From NCBI RefSeq assembly GCF_012275575.1, contig NZ_NPIH01000136.1, positions 19,686 to 83,685 on the forward strand: 64,000 bases of DNA. The letters run 5' to 3'. The notes under the pieces were generated by a model that searched no databases, was not told the DNA's origin, and worked only from the letters and a program-made list of their open reading frames with translations. The DNA comes from Paraburkholderia sp. SG-MS1. Its GTDB lineage: Bacteria; Pseudomonadota; Gammaproteobacteria; Burkholderiales; Burkholderiaceae. Shown here one piece after another: positions 1-9,240 of the stretch (position 1 is the stretch's first letter; each line of letters opens with the position of its first letter). Both the position numbers and the translations under genes were made by a program.

Positions 1-2
1 CG

Positions 3-203
3 TATCCCGTGCAAAACGCTTTGACGCAGGAACTGCGTCAAAGCGCGGGCAGCGCGCAAAACGCCGATTATCTTTCGCTCTGGTCGGGCCAGGGTGCACC
101 CTTGGTCAGGGCTCGCCGTGAAGACCTTGGCGCCGCCGAATTGGTAACACAACTCGAGCAGGAATGGCGTGCCGCGACGGCACGGATCGCCGCATTCAAA
201 TAA
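3..203 (+). CDS. Nitronate monooxygenase, C-terminal end only
   Basis: The frame is open from the left edge and gives the last ~66 residues of a protein. The stretch beginning YPVQNALTQ, followed by SLWSGQG, is the usual C-terminal pattern of nitronate monooxygenase (2-nitropropane dioxygenase family), an FMN enzyme that oxidises alkyl nitronates. The active site lies upstream of the window, so function rests on the tail alone. A perfect palindrome 20 bases downstream probably ends the transcript. Confidence 0.7.
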   Translation, partial: YPVQNALTQELRQSAGSAQNADYLSLWSGQGAPLVRARREDLGAAELVTQLEQEWRAATARIAAFK

Positions 204-224
204 TGATTTGGCTACAGTGCCGGT

Positions 225-250
225 GCGCTTCGCAATCGATTGCGAAGCGC
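225..250. terminator. 26-base perfect palindrome, likely terminator
   Basis: GCGCTTCGCAATC and its exact reverse complement abut with no spacer, so each strand can form a hairpin of about 11 pairs with a four-base loop. It is followed by TTAATTTTTAAG. It sits 21 bases after the nitronate monooxygenase stop, so termination is the simplest reading; a protein-binding palindrome is the alternative. Confidence 0.6.
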
Positions 251-642
251 TTAATTTTTAAGCACAAAAGCGGTTCGAATCACTAACGGTTTTAGCCGCG
301 GAAAGTGTCCAACCGCACCTTTTAGAATAAAGCCTCACCTGGCGGAAACCCGCACGGGTCGGCGCTCTCCAGCTAGTCAAGCCAGCCCGCACGGGCTTCT
401 GTGGGATAAACGCTATTAGTGTTCATCCCACTTTCTCAAAAAAGCCCCACAAATTAATTTGATCACCTACACTTGCGCGCAAGTACGGTTTGCCGCCTGC
501 CACAAACAGTCCGGCAAACGTGCTGGCCAAGTGCATGAACGATGCAACCGGCGTGATCGTCCACGGGACTGAGCGACACGTGTTGGGGAAGCGGGGGCAC
601 AGGGCGATTACGTTGTTTTTGGGACCGAAACTGGAGACTTAC
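251..642. other. Intergenic leader before the binding-protein gene
   Basis: No convincing gene. A frame open from 490 runs into the downstream gene but has no ribosome site at its first ATG, so it is read as leader. The stretch includes a 12-base palindrome CTTGCGCGCAAG near 473. It presumably holds the promoter for the gene at 643, but I cannot fix a -35/-10 pair. Confidence 0.4.
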
Positions 643-1788
643 ATGAACATCAAGATTCAAAAGCTGTTGCCGATCAGCGCTGCGGCGATGCTGTTCGCGA
701 CGTTGGCAACATCGGCTGCAGCCGACACGGTCGTCAAGATCGGTCACGTTGCGCCGTTGACCGGCGGTATCGCTCACCTGGGTAAAGACAACGAAAACGG
801 CGCGCGCCTGGCAGTTGAGGAAATCAACGCCAAGGGCCTGACGATCGGTGGCCAGAAAATCACACTGCAACTCGATCCGCAAGACGATGCGGCCGACCCG
901 CGCACGGCAACTCAAGTCGCACAGAAACTGGTCGACGATAAGGTCGTCGCAGTGGTCGGTCACTTGAACTCGGGCACGTCGATTCCTGCGTCGAAGATCT
1001 ATAGCGATGCGGGCATCGTGCAGATTTCGCCGTCGGCCACCAACCCGGCCTACACACAACAAGGCTTCAAGACGACGTACCGCGTCGTCGCGACCGATGC
1101 GCAGCAAGGTCCGGCACTGGCCAACTACGCAGCGAAGGGTTTGAAGGTGAAGAGCGTCGCGATCGTCGACGACTCGACCGCTTACGGCCAGGGTCTCGCG
1201 AACGAATTCGAAAAGACCGCCAAGTCGCTCGGCCTGAACGTGATGTCGCATGACGCGACGAACGACAAGGCCGTCGACTTCCGCGCGATTCTGACGAAGA
1301 TCAAGGGCGAAAACCCGGATGCGATCATGTACGGCGGCATGGACGCCACCGGCGGGCCGTTCGCGAAGCAAGCCAAGCAGCTCGGCCTGCGCGCGAAGGT
1401 GCTGGCAGGTGACGGCGTCTGTACCGACAAGCTGTCGGATCTGGCTGGCGACGCAACCGACAACATCGTCTGCTCGGAAGCCGGTATGGCGCTCGAAAAG
1501 ATGGCTGGCGGACCGGCGTTCCTCGCCAAATATCAGAAGCGTTTCGGTCAGCCGATCCAGATCTACGCTCCGTTCACGTATGACGCGGTGTACATCATCG
1601 TCGACGCGATGAAGCGTGCGAACTCGACCGATCCGGCGAAGATCCTCGCAGCGATGCCGACCACCGACTACAAGGGTGTGATCGGTGAAACCACGTTCGA
1701 CTCGAAGGGCGACCTTCAACACGGCGTGATCTCGCTGTACAACTACAAGTCGGGCAAGAAGACGTTGCTTGACGTCGTGAAGATGTAA
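643..1788 (+). CDS. Branched-chain amino-acid ABC transporter substrate-binding protein (LivK-like)
   Basis: Periplasmic binding protein of 381 residues that would deliver Leu/Ile/Val-type ligands to a Liv ABC permease. The start at 643 is chosen because GGAGA lies 6 bases upstream and the first ~27 residues form a signal peptide ending in an Ala-rich SAAADT cleavage region. The mature protein begins VVKIGHVAPLTGG and has the usual type I fold marks, such as the GHLNSGTSIPAS and PSATNP ligand-pocket segments. No permease or ATPase genes adjoin it, so it is an orphan binding protein here. A terminator follows at 1837. Ligand specificity is inferred from the family. Confidence 0.9.
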   Translation: MNIKIQKLLPISAAAMLFATLATSAAADTVVKIGHVAPLTGGIAHLGKDNENGARLAVEEINAKGLTIGGQKITLQLDPQDDAADPRTATQVAQKLVDDKVVAVVGHLNSGTSIPASKIYSDAGIVQISPSATNPAYTQQGFKTTYRVVATDAQQGPALANYAAKGLKVKSVAIVDDSTAYGQGLANEFEKTAKSLGLNVMSHDATNDKAVDFRAILTKIKGENPDAIMYGGMDATGGPFAKQAKQLGLRAKVLAGDGVCTDKLSDLAGDATDNIVCSEAGMALEKMAGGPAFLAKYQKRFGQPIQIYAPFTYDAVYIIVDAMKRANSTDPAKILAAMPTTDYKGVIGETTFDSKGDLQHGVISLYNYKSGKKTLLDVVKM

Positions 1789-1836
1789 ATCCGCGCGACT
1801 GAGGACGGCTTATTGGCTGTCTTCGGTCAACTGGTT

Positions 1837-1875
1837 AAAAGGCACGCAGGCCGTCAGGCTTCGCGTGCCTTTTTT
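1837..1875 (+). terminator. Rho-independent terminator
   Basis: GGCACGC (1841-1847) pairs with GCGTGCC (1863-1869), flanked by AAAA and a run of six T. It ends the binding-protein transcript about 50 bases after its stop. Confidence 0.85.
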
Positions 1876-1929
1876 CTGGGGCGTTGGCATAAGAGACTCA
1901 CGTTTGCGCACACCGTATGAGGAAAAGCC

Positions 1930-2301
1930 GTGACCACGGTGGCTACCGTGAGCGGTTTCGCACTGGCCGACGCCACGCGCGAAATCGACGCAGTGCTCGC
2001 GAGTCGTTATGTCCATGGGACCGCACGCTTGCGCAATCGTTTGCGCAAGCGCGAGTGGATGTGGTCGGTGTATGGTGCGCTCGACACCATGCACGCGGCA
2101 AGCGGCGTGATCGAGCGGCGCGAGCGTTTATCGAACGATAAATTCTTCGAGCGGCGCTGCTTTCAGAACCGGCCGGTCGTCATCACCGGCGCATTCTATT
2201 TTTGGCCCGCGTGCGGCCAGTGCGCCGGTATGTTCCCCGACACGTCGGCTGCCCAAGGCTGCATTGCACACTCGACCTGTCTCGTCGTGAGTCGAATATG
2301 A
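1930..2301 (+). pseudogene. Truncated cupin-like (JmjC-type) protein, N-terminal fragment
   Basis: A GTG at 1930, with GAGGA just upstream, opens a frame whose first ~95 residues look real. They include KFFERRCFQNRPVVITGAFYFWPA, close to the entry strand of Cupin_8/JmjC-like hydroxylases (xRPVVItGa.dfWPA). Right after FWPA the sequence becomes unrelated Cys-rich residues and stops at 2301. The metal-binding cupin core (HxD...H), expected ~100 residues later, is absent, and the DNA beyond is the tail of an antisense MFS gene. This is best read as a gene that lost its 3' two-thirds by deletion. Confidence 0.65.
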
Positions 2302-2389
2302 CGGATGACGGTGTTTCGAAGCGAATGCCTGAACGCCGAAATGGGTGAGCGCATCGCCACCGACGAACGTGACGTGAGCCGCTTCGGCG

Positions 2390-3604
2390 TCAGACCTTCA
2401 GGCGCCGCAGCACCTTCGGACCGGCAACCGCGATCGCCGCGGAACACAGGGCGACGACCGCCAAGCCGATCGTCAGATTGGTCAGTTGCGTCACCGCGCC
2501 GATGATCACCGGCCCGAGCAGCAACCCGAAGTACGCGAGCCCCGCGACGTGCGCGAGCCCTTCGGCCGCGTGCACGCCCTTCACGTTTGCCGCCGCCGCG
2601 AACAGCACCGGCATCATGTTCGCGAGGCCAAGGCCGATCAGCGCGAAGCCGATGAGCGCCGCGATCGAATTCGGCAGCAGCAGCGCGTCGACCATGCCGG
2701 CGCAGGCGAGCGTCGCACTCAACATCACCAGTTGCGGCGCGCCGAAGCGGGCGCGCACCGCGTCGCCGGCAAATCGTGCTGCCGCCATGCCGCCCGAGAA
2801 AGCCGCGTACGCCGCGCTCGCGAGCGCGGGCGTAGCCAGCACGACGTCGCGCATATAGACGGTGGCCCAGTCGTACATCGCGCCTTCTGCGATGAGCGCG
2901 ACCAGCGCAATCGCGCCGAGCGCCCACAGCGCCGGCGAGCGCCAGCGGCTCGCGCGCGGCGTGGCAGAGTCCGGGTGCTCGGCGTGCGGCACGTGCGGCA
3001 ACACGGACGGACAGGCGCTCACGAGGACCAGCGCGCTGACCGCGGCGGCCAGCGCCAGATGCAGCGCCGGCGCCATGCCGCGCGACAGCAACGCGCCACC
3101 CACAGCCGCGCCGAACATCCCGCCGACACTGAACATGCCGTGCAGCGCCGACATGATCGGCTTGCCGAGCGCTTTCTCGACGGCACTGGCTTCGGCGTTC
3201 ATCGCGACGTCGAGGGTCGCCATGCCCGCGCCGAAGATGGCCAGCACGGCCAGCAGCATCCAGTAAGCCGGTACGACCAGGATCAGCGCGGCGCATACCG
3301 CCATCACGAGGCCGCCGGCGAGGCAGGCGCGGCGCGTGCCGACCCGCGCGATCCACGAAGCATTCGCGGCCATCGCGCCGATCGAACCCCCGGCTACGCC
3401 CAGCAGCGCGAACGAGAGCAGTGCCGCGTTCAGATGGAAGCGGTCGCGCACCGTGGGCACATGCACCCCCCACGACGCGTACATCATGCCGGCGATGAAG
3501 AACACCGCCATCGTGGCGTAGCGGGCCCGTTGCCGGGCGGTGTCGGACAGGTCGCGGTGAGCGGCGGGGAGTGCGGCGAATTCGGCGGATTGGTGGTCGG
3601 GCAC
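2390..3604 (-). CDS. MFS transporter
   Basis: Inner-membrane major facilitator protein of 404 residues with about 12 hydrophobic segments split by a polar loop near residues 200-225 (SCPSVLPHVPHAEHPDSATPRASR). The cytoplasmic motif after TM2 is degenerate (WIARVGTRRACLAGG). TM segments such as GLAYFGLLLGPVIIGAVTQL fit the YbjJ/fucose-permease-like branch. The substrate is not predictable. The start is a GTG at 3604; the ribosome site is weak and an internal ATG 31 codons in remains possible. It is transcribed alone, convergent with the truncated cupin-like gene. Confidence 0.85.
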   Translation of the reverse strand: MPDHQSAEFAALPAAHRDLSDTARQRARYATMAVFFIAGMMYASWGVHVPTVRDRFHLNAALLSFALLGVAGGSIGAMAANASWIARVGTRRACLAGGLVMAVCAALILVVPAYWMLLAVLAIFGAGMATLDVAMNAEASAVEKALGKPIMSALHGMFSVGGMFGAAVGGALLSRGMAPALHLALAAAVSALVLVSACPSVLPHVPHAEHPDSATPRASRWRSPALWALGAIALVALIAEGAMYDWATVYMRDVVLATPALASAAYAAFSGGMAAARFAGDAVRARFGAPQLVMLSATLACAGMVDALLLPNSIAALIGFALIGLGLANMMPVLFAAAANVKGVHAAEGLAHVAGLAYFGLLLGPVIIGAVTQLTNLTIGLAVVALCSAAIAVAGPKVLRRLKV

Positions 3605-3836
3605 TGAGGTCTCGTGGAAGGCTGCCGCGTGCCGAAAAGCACGCGCGGGAAAGCGCGTTGAAAGCGGATTTCCGATTCTATCGAAGCGGGCTGTCTTATG
3701 CTTGGAAGGCAGGCGTCCGATACTCGCGATTATTCGGCGTCAACGTGACTGGCCGTGCGCGCGGTTCGTCCCCCTCGTTGCTTGGGTCCGTCCCGGCGAT
3801 TCGCCATCCATCCACCCTCCACCGAGGTATGCGCTC

Positions 3837-4499
3837 TTGAACATCCCCGCTCATGCTCCGCTGCATCTGCTGCACACGGCCTCTGTTGGCACGCTCGCCA
3901 CGCACGCGCGCCAGCCGCAAGGGTTTCCGTATCCGTCGGTGCTGCCGTTCGCTCCCGACGCGCGTCACCGTCCGACGATTCTGGTGAGCCGGCTCGCCGA
4001 GCATACTCACAACCTGCACGCCGACCCGCGCGCCGGGTTTCTGGTCATCGACGCCCCGGACGGCGACGTGCTGAGCGCACAGCGCGTGACGCTGCTTGGC
4101 ACCTTCGAACCCGTCGATTCGACCCCGGAAGTCGTGCAGCGCTATTTGCGCTATCACCCGGATGCGGAGCGCTATCTCGTCCTTGGGGATTTCACCTTCT
4201 GGACGATGAAGCTCGAACGGCTGCGCTACATCGGCGGCTTCGGTGCGATGGGATGGCTGAGCGCCGCCGAACTCGACTCGCTGCCGCCACTCGGCTTCGA
4301 TGAGGAGAATGCGCTCATCGAGGAATTCAACCAGGCTTATGGTGGCGTTGGAGCGTTTGAACTGCTCGGCGTCGACCGATACGGCGCGGATCTGAAACTC
4401 GCTGGCGCGCGCAAGCGCCTTGCCTTCGACGACGCCAGACTAAATCCCCAAACCTTGCATGCGGCGCTTGAGGCTTGCATTCAACGCCAAACAAACTAG
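3837..4499 (+). CDS. HugZ-type FMN/heme-binding split-barrel protein (pyridoxamine-phosphate-oxidase-like, DUF2470)
   Basis: Protein of 220 residues. The first ~140 residues form a pyridoxamine 5'-phosphate oxidase-like split barrel (GTLATHARQPQGFPYPSVLPFA, ILVSRLAEHTHNL, LLGTFEPVD, RYLVLGDF). The last ~75 residues match the C-terminal DUF2470/HugZ module (EENALIEEFNQ...GVDRYGADL). Family members bind FMN or degrade heme; which applies here is not visible. I choose the TTG at 3837 because GAGG (3824-3827) is well placed and the homology begins right after it (LNIPAHAPLHLLHTA). No in-frame ATG fits as well. Confidence 0.8.
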   Translation: MNIPAHAPLHLLHTASVGTLATHARQPQGFPYPSVLPFAPDARHRPTILVSRLAEHTHNLHADPRAGFLVIDAPDGDVLSAQRVTLLGTFEPVDSTPEVVQRYLRYHPDAERYLVLGDFTFWTMKLERLRYIGGFGAMGWLSAAELDSLPPLGFDEENALIEEFNQAYGGVGAFELLGVDRYGADLKLAGARKRLAFDDARLNPQTLHAALEACIQRQTN

Positions 4500-4889
4500 T
4501 TGAGTGTATTTTTGGGAAACATTCATGCGTCATCGAGCGGTCCGACGTCTCAAAAAAATGCACTTCGGATGCTCATATCAAAGTTCTCATCGCATGAAAT
4601 GTTGGCGCTGGAATCGCGATCTAAAATTTCATATTTTGATAAATAATCGCGTAAATACGATGGACGATTGCCGTTTCAGTGACGTCTGAAATCGTCTGTT
4701 AGAAGAAAGTGTAGGGAAACAGTGTTGCGCGGAAACTTTTTGAAACGAATTTGGATTAATTTTGCATGCCCGCTTTTGTGAGCTTTCTATTTTGTGTTAA
4801 TCTCGCCAACAAATTCCGAGGCATGAACACTTTCAAAGGGCTAGCCGGCTTAAGACCGGCAGTCATTTATCCAAACTACAAGGGAACCT
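4500..4889. other. AT-rich intergenic leader upstream of the H-NS gene
   Basis: About 390 bases with clearly lower GC than the flanks. No credible gene was found. A GCCGG/CCGGC hairpin lies around 4846-4862 in the probable 5' leader, followed by the ribosome site AAGGGA before 4890. AT-rich DNA upstream of an H-NS family gene is a plausible autoregulatory binding region, but that is inference. Confidence 0.5.
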
Positions 4890-5192
4890 ATGTCTTCCTA
4901 CAAAGAACTACTCGCACAGCGCGAGAAGCTTGAAAAGCAGATCGAAGAAGCGAAGTCGCGTGAATACGCAGAAGTATTGAATGAGATCAAGCAGAAAATG
5001 GCCGACTACGGCATCTCGCTGACCGAACTCGGCGGTGGCCGCGCAGCGAAGGGCGCTAAAGCCGCTCGTCCGCGCGCGGGCGTCGCGCCGAAGTATCGCG
5101 ACCCGGACAGCGGCAGCACGTGGTCCGGTCGTGGCAAGCCGCCGCGCTGGATCGCAGGTCTGGACCGTGAGAAATTCCTGATCCAGAAGTAA
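4890..5192 (+). CDS. H-NS family nucleoid-structuring protein (short Burkholderia type)
   Basis: A 100-residue histone-like protein. Residues 1-45 form a charged coiled-coil dimerisation helix (YKELLAQREKLEKQIEEAKS). A flexible Ala/Lys/Arg linker follows. The C-terminal DNA-binding domain carries KYRDPDSGSTWSGRGKPPRW, the AT-hook-like loop of the H-NS family. Such proteins silence AT-rich, often horizontally acquired DNA, which fits a chromosome carrying a large island nearby. The ribosome site is AAGGGA. A terminator follows at 5285. Confidence 0.93.
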   Translation: MSSYKELLAQREKLEKQIEEAKSREYAEVLNEIKQKMADYGISLTELGGGRAAKGAKAARPRAGVAPKYRDPDSGSTWSGRGKPPRWIAGLDREKFLIQK

Positions 5193-5284
5193 TACCTTGG
5201 CGGACGAAGTACTGCCTGCGTCCTGCCGGTAATACGAACAGATTCAGACAGTTGCGCTTAGTGCGCGTTGATCTGGCCAAAGAA

Positions 5285-5316
5285 AGCCGCGTACCGTTCA
5301 GGGCGCGGTTTTTTGT
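5285..5316 (+). terminator. Rho-independent terminator after the H-NS gene
   Basis: CCGCG (5289-5293) pairs with CGCGG (5306-5310), extended by flanking A/T pairs, then six T. It lies about 95 bases after the H-NS stop. Confidence 0.8.
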
Positions 5317-5487
5317 TTTGCGCGGCGTATTTGTGTGGTTTTTGTCGCATGCACTTCGGACGTTGAACGCGAATGCTTTTCGTTTAGATAAGCATATGAT
5401 TTAAAAGGAAATTTTGCGATTTTCACCGTGCGCTTCGAAGTACCGCGGGTAGAATAGGGGGAGCGTACGTTTTTTACCCATTCCACG

Positions 5488-6690
5488 ATGCCTTCCGCCG
5501 CCACCGCCCAATCCACCGAGAAACATAGCGTTGCGCGCAAAAGCACGTTTGTGAGTATCGCGCTCAATGCGGTGTTGATGACACTGCAAATCGTCGTCGG
5601 GATGTTTGCGCATTCTCAGGCTCTCGTTGCCGATGGTGTCCATTCCCTCGCCGATCTCATTTCCGATTTTGTCGTGCTGTTTGCCAATCGGCACAGTGGC
5701 GCGAAGCCCGATGCCGATCACAATTACGGACATAGCCGTTATGAAACGGTGGCTTCATTATTTTTGGGCGCGTCATTGATAGCGGTGGGCGTCGGCATGT
5801 TATGGCGCGCCGGCACGCGTCTCGCCGATTTGCAAAGCATTCCCGCCGTGCACGCAAGCGCGCTTGCGGTGGCGGTGCTGGTACTGATTTCCAAAGAGAG
5901 CCTGTTTCGCTACATGCTGCGCGAAGCGCAGCGCGTGCGCTCGGCCATGTTGATCGCAAACGCATGGCATGCGCGCTCGGACGCGGCGTCGTCGCTGGTG
6001 GTCGCGCTCGGCATTGTTGGTAGCCTTGCCGGTGTGCGTTTGCTCGATCCGATCGCGGCGGCGATCGTCGGCTTCATGGTGGCGCGCATGGGCTGGATGT
6101 TCGGCTGGGACGCGCTTCAGGATCTGTCCGACCGGGCGCTCGACGAAGCCGCGTCCGCCGACGTCCGCGCGCTTCTGCTCGCGACGCCCGGCGTGCGCGA
6201 AGTGCACGAAATGCGCACACGCAAGATGGGCGACTTCGCGCTCGTCGATGCACACATCCTGGTCGATCCGCTGATCTCCGTCTCCGAGGGACATTACATT
6301 GCCGAATCGGCGCGCCTGCGCGTGCTCAGCGACAACCGGGTACTCGACGCACTGATCCACGTCGACCCGGAGAACGATGCGGTGACGCATCCGCCTGTCG
6401 ATCTGCCGGCGCGGGAGCGGGTGATCGCGGAGGTCAACGCGGCGTTGGCAGTGGGCGGTATGCACGCCGCCGCAGTCAATATTCACTACCTGAGCACGGG
6501 GCTCGACGTGGAGGTGGTGCTGCCGGCGGCGCCGTCGCGCACTGCGGACGGTAGAAGCGGCGCGTCGACGCTCGGCCAGATCGACCTGGGAGAACTCAAG
6601 CGTCGTTTGGGCGCCCGTACGCTGGAGGTGTTCCAGGAGTTGGAAGTGCTCCCGGCAAAAACCGGCGGCGCGGCAGCCAATCATGTCTAA
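5488..6690 (+). CDS. Cation diffusion facilitator family metal exporter
   Basis: Inner-membrane CDF protein of 400 residues that would exchange divalent metal (Zn, Fe or Co) for protons. The metal-site segment of TM2 reads ADGVHSLADLISD, the loop DHNYGHSRYE is typical, and TM5 carries HARSDAASS, the second half of the transport site. About six hydrophobic segments precede a ~150-residue cytoplasmic tail, longer than usual and apparently containing two ferredoxin-like halves (REVHEMRTRKMG, then ERVIAEVNAALAVGG). Its gene ends convergent with the Lrp-type regulator. Confidence 0.88.
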   Translation: MPSAATAQSTEKHSVARKSTFVSIALNAVLMTLQIVVGMFAHSQALVADGVHSLADLISDFVVLFANRHSGAKPDADHNYGHSRYETVASLFLGASLIAVGVGMLWRAGTRLADLQSIPAVHASALAVAVLVLISKESLFRYMLREAQRVRSAMLIANAWHARSDAASSLVVALGIVGSLAGVRLLDPIAAAIVGFMVARMGWMFGWDALQDLSDRALDEAASADVRALLLATPGVREVHEMRTRKMGDFALVDAHILVDPLISVSEGHYIAESARLRVLSDNRVLDALIHVDPENDAVTHPPVDLPARERVIAEVNAALAVGGMHAAAVNIHYLSTGLDVEVVLPAAPSRTADGRSGASTLGQIDLGELKRRLGARTLEVFQELEVLPAKTGGAAANHV

Positions 6691-6787
6691 GCGGCGGAGT
6701 CACACCGCACCGTCTGGTTACCGGACCGACGAGCGTCGATAAAACAGCCGCCGCCCACGCGACTGGCAGCGTCCCCCGCTCGGGCGA

Positions 6788-7246
6788 TCACAGCGGCAAT
6801 TGCGTATCGAACTTGATTTCGCGCAGCACGACGCTCGTGCGCACTTGCGCAACGGCCGGAATCTTGAAGATGCGCTCGTGCAGAAAGCTGTCGTACGCTT
6901 TGATGTCGGGCGCGACGATCTTGAGGATGTAATCGGATTCGCCGGTCGTGCTGTAGCACTCGGTGACTTCTGGACAAGTGGCGATTTCCCGCTCGAACTG
7001 CTCGACGCCGCCTTCGGTATGTCGCGTCAGGTGGATATGCGCAAGAGCGCACACATGCAGTCCGAGCTTTTCCCGGTCGAGCAACGCCGTGTAGCGCTGG
7101 ATGACACCCGATTGTTCCATGTCCTTGATGCGCCGCCAGCAAGGCGTGCTCGACAGGCCGACCTGGTCGGAAATCTCTTGCACCGAACGGCGGGCGTCCA
7201 GCTGCAGCAAGCGCAGGATTTTTTGTGAGAACGTATCGAGTGTCAA
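6788..7246 (-). CDS. Lrp/AsnC family transcriptional regulator
   Basis: A 152-residue regulator. Residues 1-55 form the AsnC helix-turn-helix (LDTFSQKILRLLQLDARRSV, then LSSTPCWRRIKDMEQSGVI). Residues ~65-145 form the RAM ligand-binding domain (HTEGGVEQFE, CPEVTECYSTTGESDYILKI). Such proteins form octamers and respond to amino acids; the effector is unknown here. It lies on the same strand downstream of the exonuclease gene, 90 bases away, enough for its own promoter. Confidence 0.92.
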   Translation of the reverse strand: MTLDTFSQKILRLLQLDARRSVQEISDQVGLSSTPCWRRIKDMEQSGVIQRYTALLDREKLGLHVCALAHIHLTRHTEGGVEQFEREIATCPEVTECYSTTGESDYILKIVAPDIKAYDSFLHERIFKIPAVAQVRTSVVLREIKFDTQLPL

Positions 7247-7336
7247 CTGCGCCTCCGTTTGCGTCGCCGTATCAACGCATGGTAGAGGGCGCGAAAACGA
7301 AACGCAATGTAAAACGGCCGCGACGAGGGAGATCGT

Positions 7337-7966
7337 CTAATTTGCTGGTTCCTCAGCGGCGTTTTGTCCTGAGCCGTCCCCATCTTTAGCCGCACCGAGC
7401 AAGGCGGCCTGATTTGCACGCAGGTCTTTCAGCATGTTGCAGAAAAGCGCGCCCTGTTCGATCGCGTCGTCCAGCGCGACGTGCGTGTGCGGATGGTCGT
7501 CGAACCAGTGTTTCGGGAAGCGCGGCTTGATGTTCTTGCGATAGGGCAGGCCGGTCATCGCGAACGCGAGGGTCTTGATATCGAGCGCCGACCACGAAAA
7601 CGGGCAGCGGCCGACGAACCGCATCATGTACCAGAACATGTAGGTGAAATCGAAGCCGGCCGGCATCGCCACGAACACCGGCTTGCCCGGCAACGCCTCG
7701 ACCCAGTCCACGTAAGCCGTCAGCGCTGCCTCGGGCGTCTGCAGATTCTTGCGGCAGGCCGCCCAGGCGTCGGGCTGGGTCTTCCACCACGCTTCCTGCA
7801 CAGGATGCGGCGCGGCGCCTTCGAGCAATTCGAGATTCGCCGAGAATGTGGTGATCAGTTGCTTGTCTTCCGTGTACGCGGCAGACGCGAAGCTGAGCAT
7901 CGAATGCGGACCGGGGATCGGGCCGTCTGCTTCAACATCGGTGCTGACGTAGATTTCGCTGCTCAT
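7337..7966 (-). CDS. DnaQ-like 3'-5' exonuclease
   Basis: A 209-residue exonuclease-fold protein. The first acidic pair lies in VSTDVEADG (DxE), the second acidic region in the [16 protein letters not shown] and LDIKTLAF segments, and the final HxxxxD in [11 protein letters not shown], completing a DEDD-type site. The start ATG at 7966 overlaps the stop of the metallo-hydrolase gene by four bases (ATGA), so the two are translationally coupled. The nucleic-acid substrate is not apparent. Confidence 0.82.
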   Translation of the reverse strand: MSSEIYVSTDVEADGPIPGPHSMLSFASAAYTEDKQLITTFSANLELLEGAAPHPVQEAWWKTQPDAWAACRKNLQTPEAALTAYVDWVEALPGKPVFVAMPAGFDFTYMFWYMMRFVGRCPFSWSALDIKTLAFAMTGLPYRKNIKPRFPKHWFDDHPHTHVALDDAIEQGALFCNMLKDLRANQAALLGAAKDGDGSGQNAAEEPAN

Positions 7967-8607
7967 GCCTGCACCCCGTCGGCAACATACGGATTGGTGC
8001 GCCGTTCCGCGCCAAATGTGGAAGTGGGACCGTGGCCCGGCACGAAGGTGACGTCGTCGCCGAGCGGCCAGAGTTTTTCGCGGATCGAGCGCACCAGGTC
8101 CGCATGATTGCCGCGCGGAAAATCCGTGCGGCCGATCGAGCCGGCGAACAGCACGTCGCCTACCAGGGCAAGCCGGTGCGCGCGGCTGAAGAACACTACG
8201 TGGCCGGGCGTGTGCCCTTGGCAGTGATACACCTCGAGTGTCTCCTTGCCGAACTGCACGGTGTCGCCGTTGTCCAGCCAGCGGTCCGGTTCGAATGCGT
8301 CGGCGGCGGGGAAGCCGAACCGCGCGCTTTGATCCGGTAGCTTGTCGAGCCAGAAGCGCTCGTCGGAATGCGGGCCTTCGATCGGTACGCCGTAGTGCGC
8401 GGCGAGTGTTTTCGCGCCGGCGCAATGATCGATATGGCCGTGGGTCAGGAAAATTTTCTCGACCGTCACGTTCTGACGCGCGATTTCGCCCTGGATGACG
8501 TCGAGGTCGCCACCTGGATCGACGACGGCCGCGCGTCCGGTCGCCTCGCAAACGAGCAGCGAGCTGTTCTGCTGGAACGGCGTGACGGGGATCAGGGTGA
8601 CTTTCAT
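7963..8607 (-). CDS. MBL-fold metallo-hydrolase (glyoxalase II-like)
   Basis: A 214-residue metallo-beta-lactamase-fold hydrolase. The metal ligands are visible in order: [10 protein letters not shown] (HxHxDH), [23 protein letters not shown], and FVPGHGP. This layout is that of the small glyoxalase-II-like group found across proteobacteria. The start at 8607 is chosen because homology begins [14 protein letters not shown]; an upstream in-frame extension has no family support. It is the first gene of a two-gene unit with the exonuclease. Confidence 0.88.
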   Translation of the reverse strand: MKVTLIPVTPFQQNSSLLVCEATGRAAVVDPGGDLDVIQGEIARQNVTVEKIFLTHGHIDHCAGAKTLAAHYGVPIEGPHSDERFWLDKLPDQSARFGFPAADAFEPDRWLDNGDTVQFGKETLEVYHCQGHTPGHVVFFSRAHRLALVGDVLFAGSIGRTDFPRGNHADLVRSIREKLWPLGDDVTFVPGHGPTSTFGAERRTNPYVADGVQA

Positions 8608-9240
8608 AAAGGACGGCGCCACTGGAAAAACGTTGATTGTACCGGCGTCTCGCTTGGGCTCGCCGAGCCGTCGAAGCCCACTGGGACGGACTTTTGTCTG
8701 CTCATTTTTGCGGCAACTGTGAAAATTCATCAAGGTTTTCAGGTGCTTGCCATCTCAAAATTTTGTTTTAGGTATAATGGACTTCATGCACAGGTCACTG
8801 TGTTGTCACACGGCGATGCGTCCCCATCAAAAATGGGCACGCGGATCGCCATTCAAGTATGGGCCGTCGCGTTTGTCGACGGCCATCAAGTATCGATGCG
8901 TTCGATGCACACGTCTTGCCCAGCCAGGCGCCACGCGCCTGCAACGGACTTAACTGCCGTGACGCTGGGTGGGGCCTACGCCGCCGTTCCTGCGCGCTGA
9001 GTTGCGCGCGCAAGAACGTGTTTGCCACGTTCGATGGCGGCATGTGGGGTCTGGTCAGGCTGCCGGGGACAGGTTGCGCCAGACGTGAAAATTAACCGTG
9101 CGGTAGCGGCTGAACGAGCCGCATCCGGGCTTTGACGTACTGCGCTCGTCTGCGCGGCGCGTTGTCGTCCTTTGCCGCCGGAGTCGCAGGCAACACGCAC
9201 AACATTTCGCGTGATGCGGCTCGACAATTTGATACGTCTT
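8608..9240. other. Long divergent intergenic region with an isolated TATAAT
   Basis: About 630 bases between the divergent hydrolase and rlpA genes. No frame here has a plausible protein. A perfect TATAAT lies at 8773-8778 with TTGCCA at 8747-8752, but the 20-base spacing is long. If it is a promoter, rlpA would have a ~450-base leader, or the region could encode a small RNA. A GC palindrome TTGCGCGCGCAA lies near 9002-9013. Confidence 0.3.

Noticed and set aside
463..1722. Long open frame antisense to the ABC binding-protein gene, and similar long antisense frames under the MFS, CDF, helicase and McrB-like genes
   Set aside because: High GC with strong third-position bias creates long antisense frames; these encode Arg/His/Val-rich sequence with no domains or ribosome sites.
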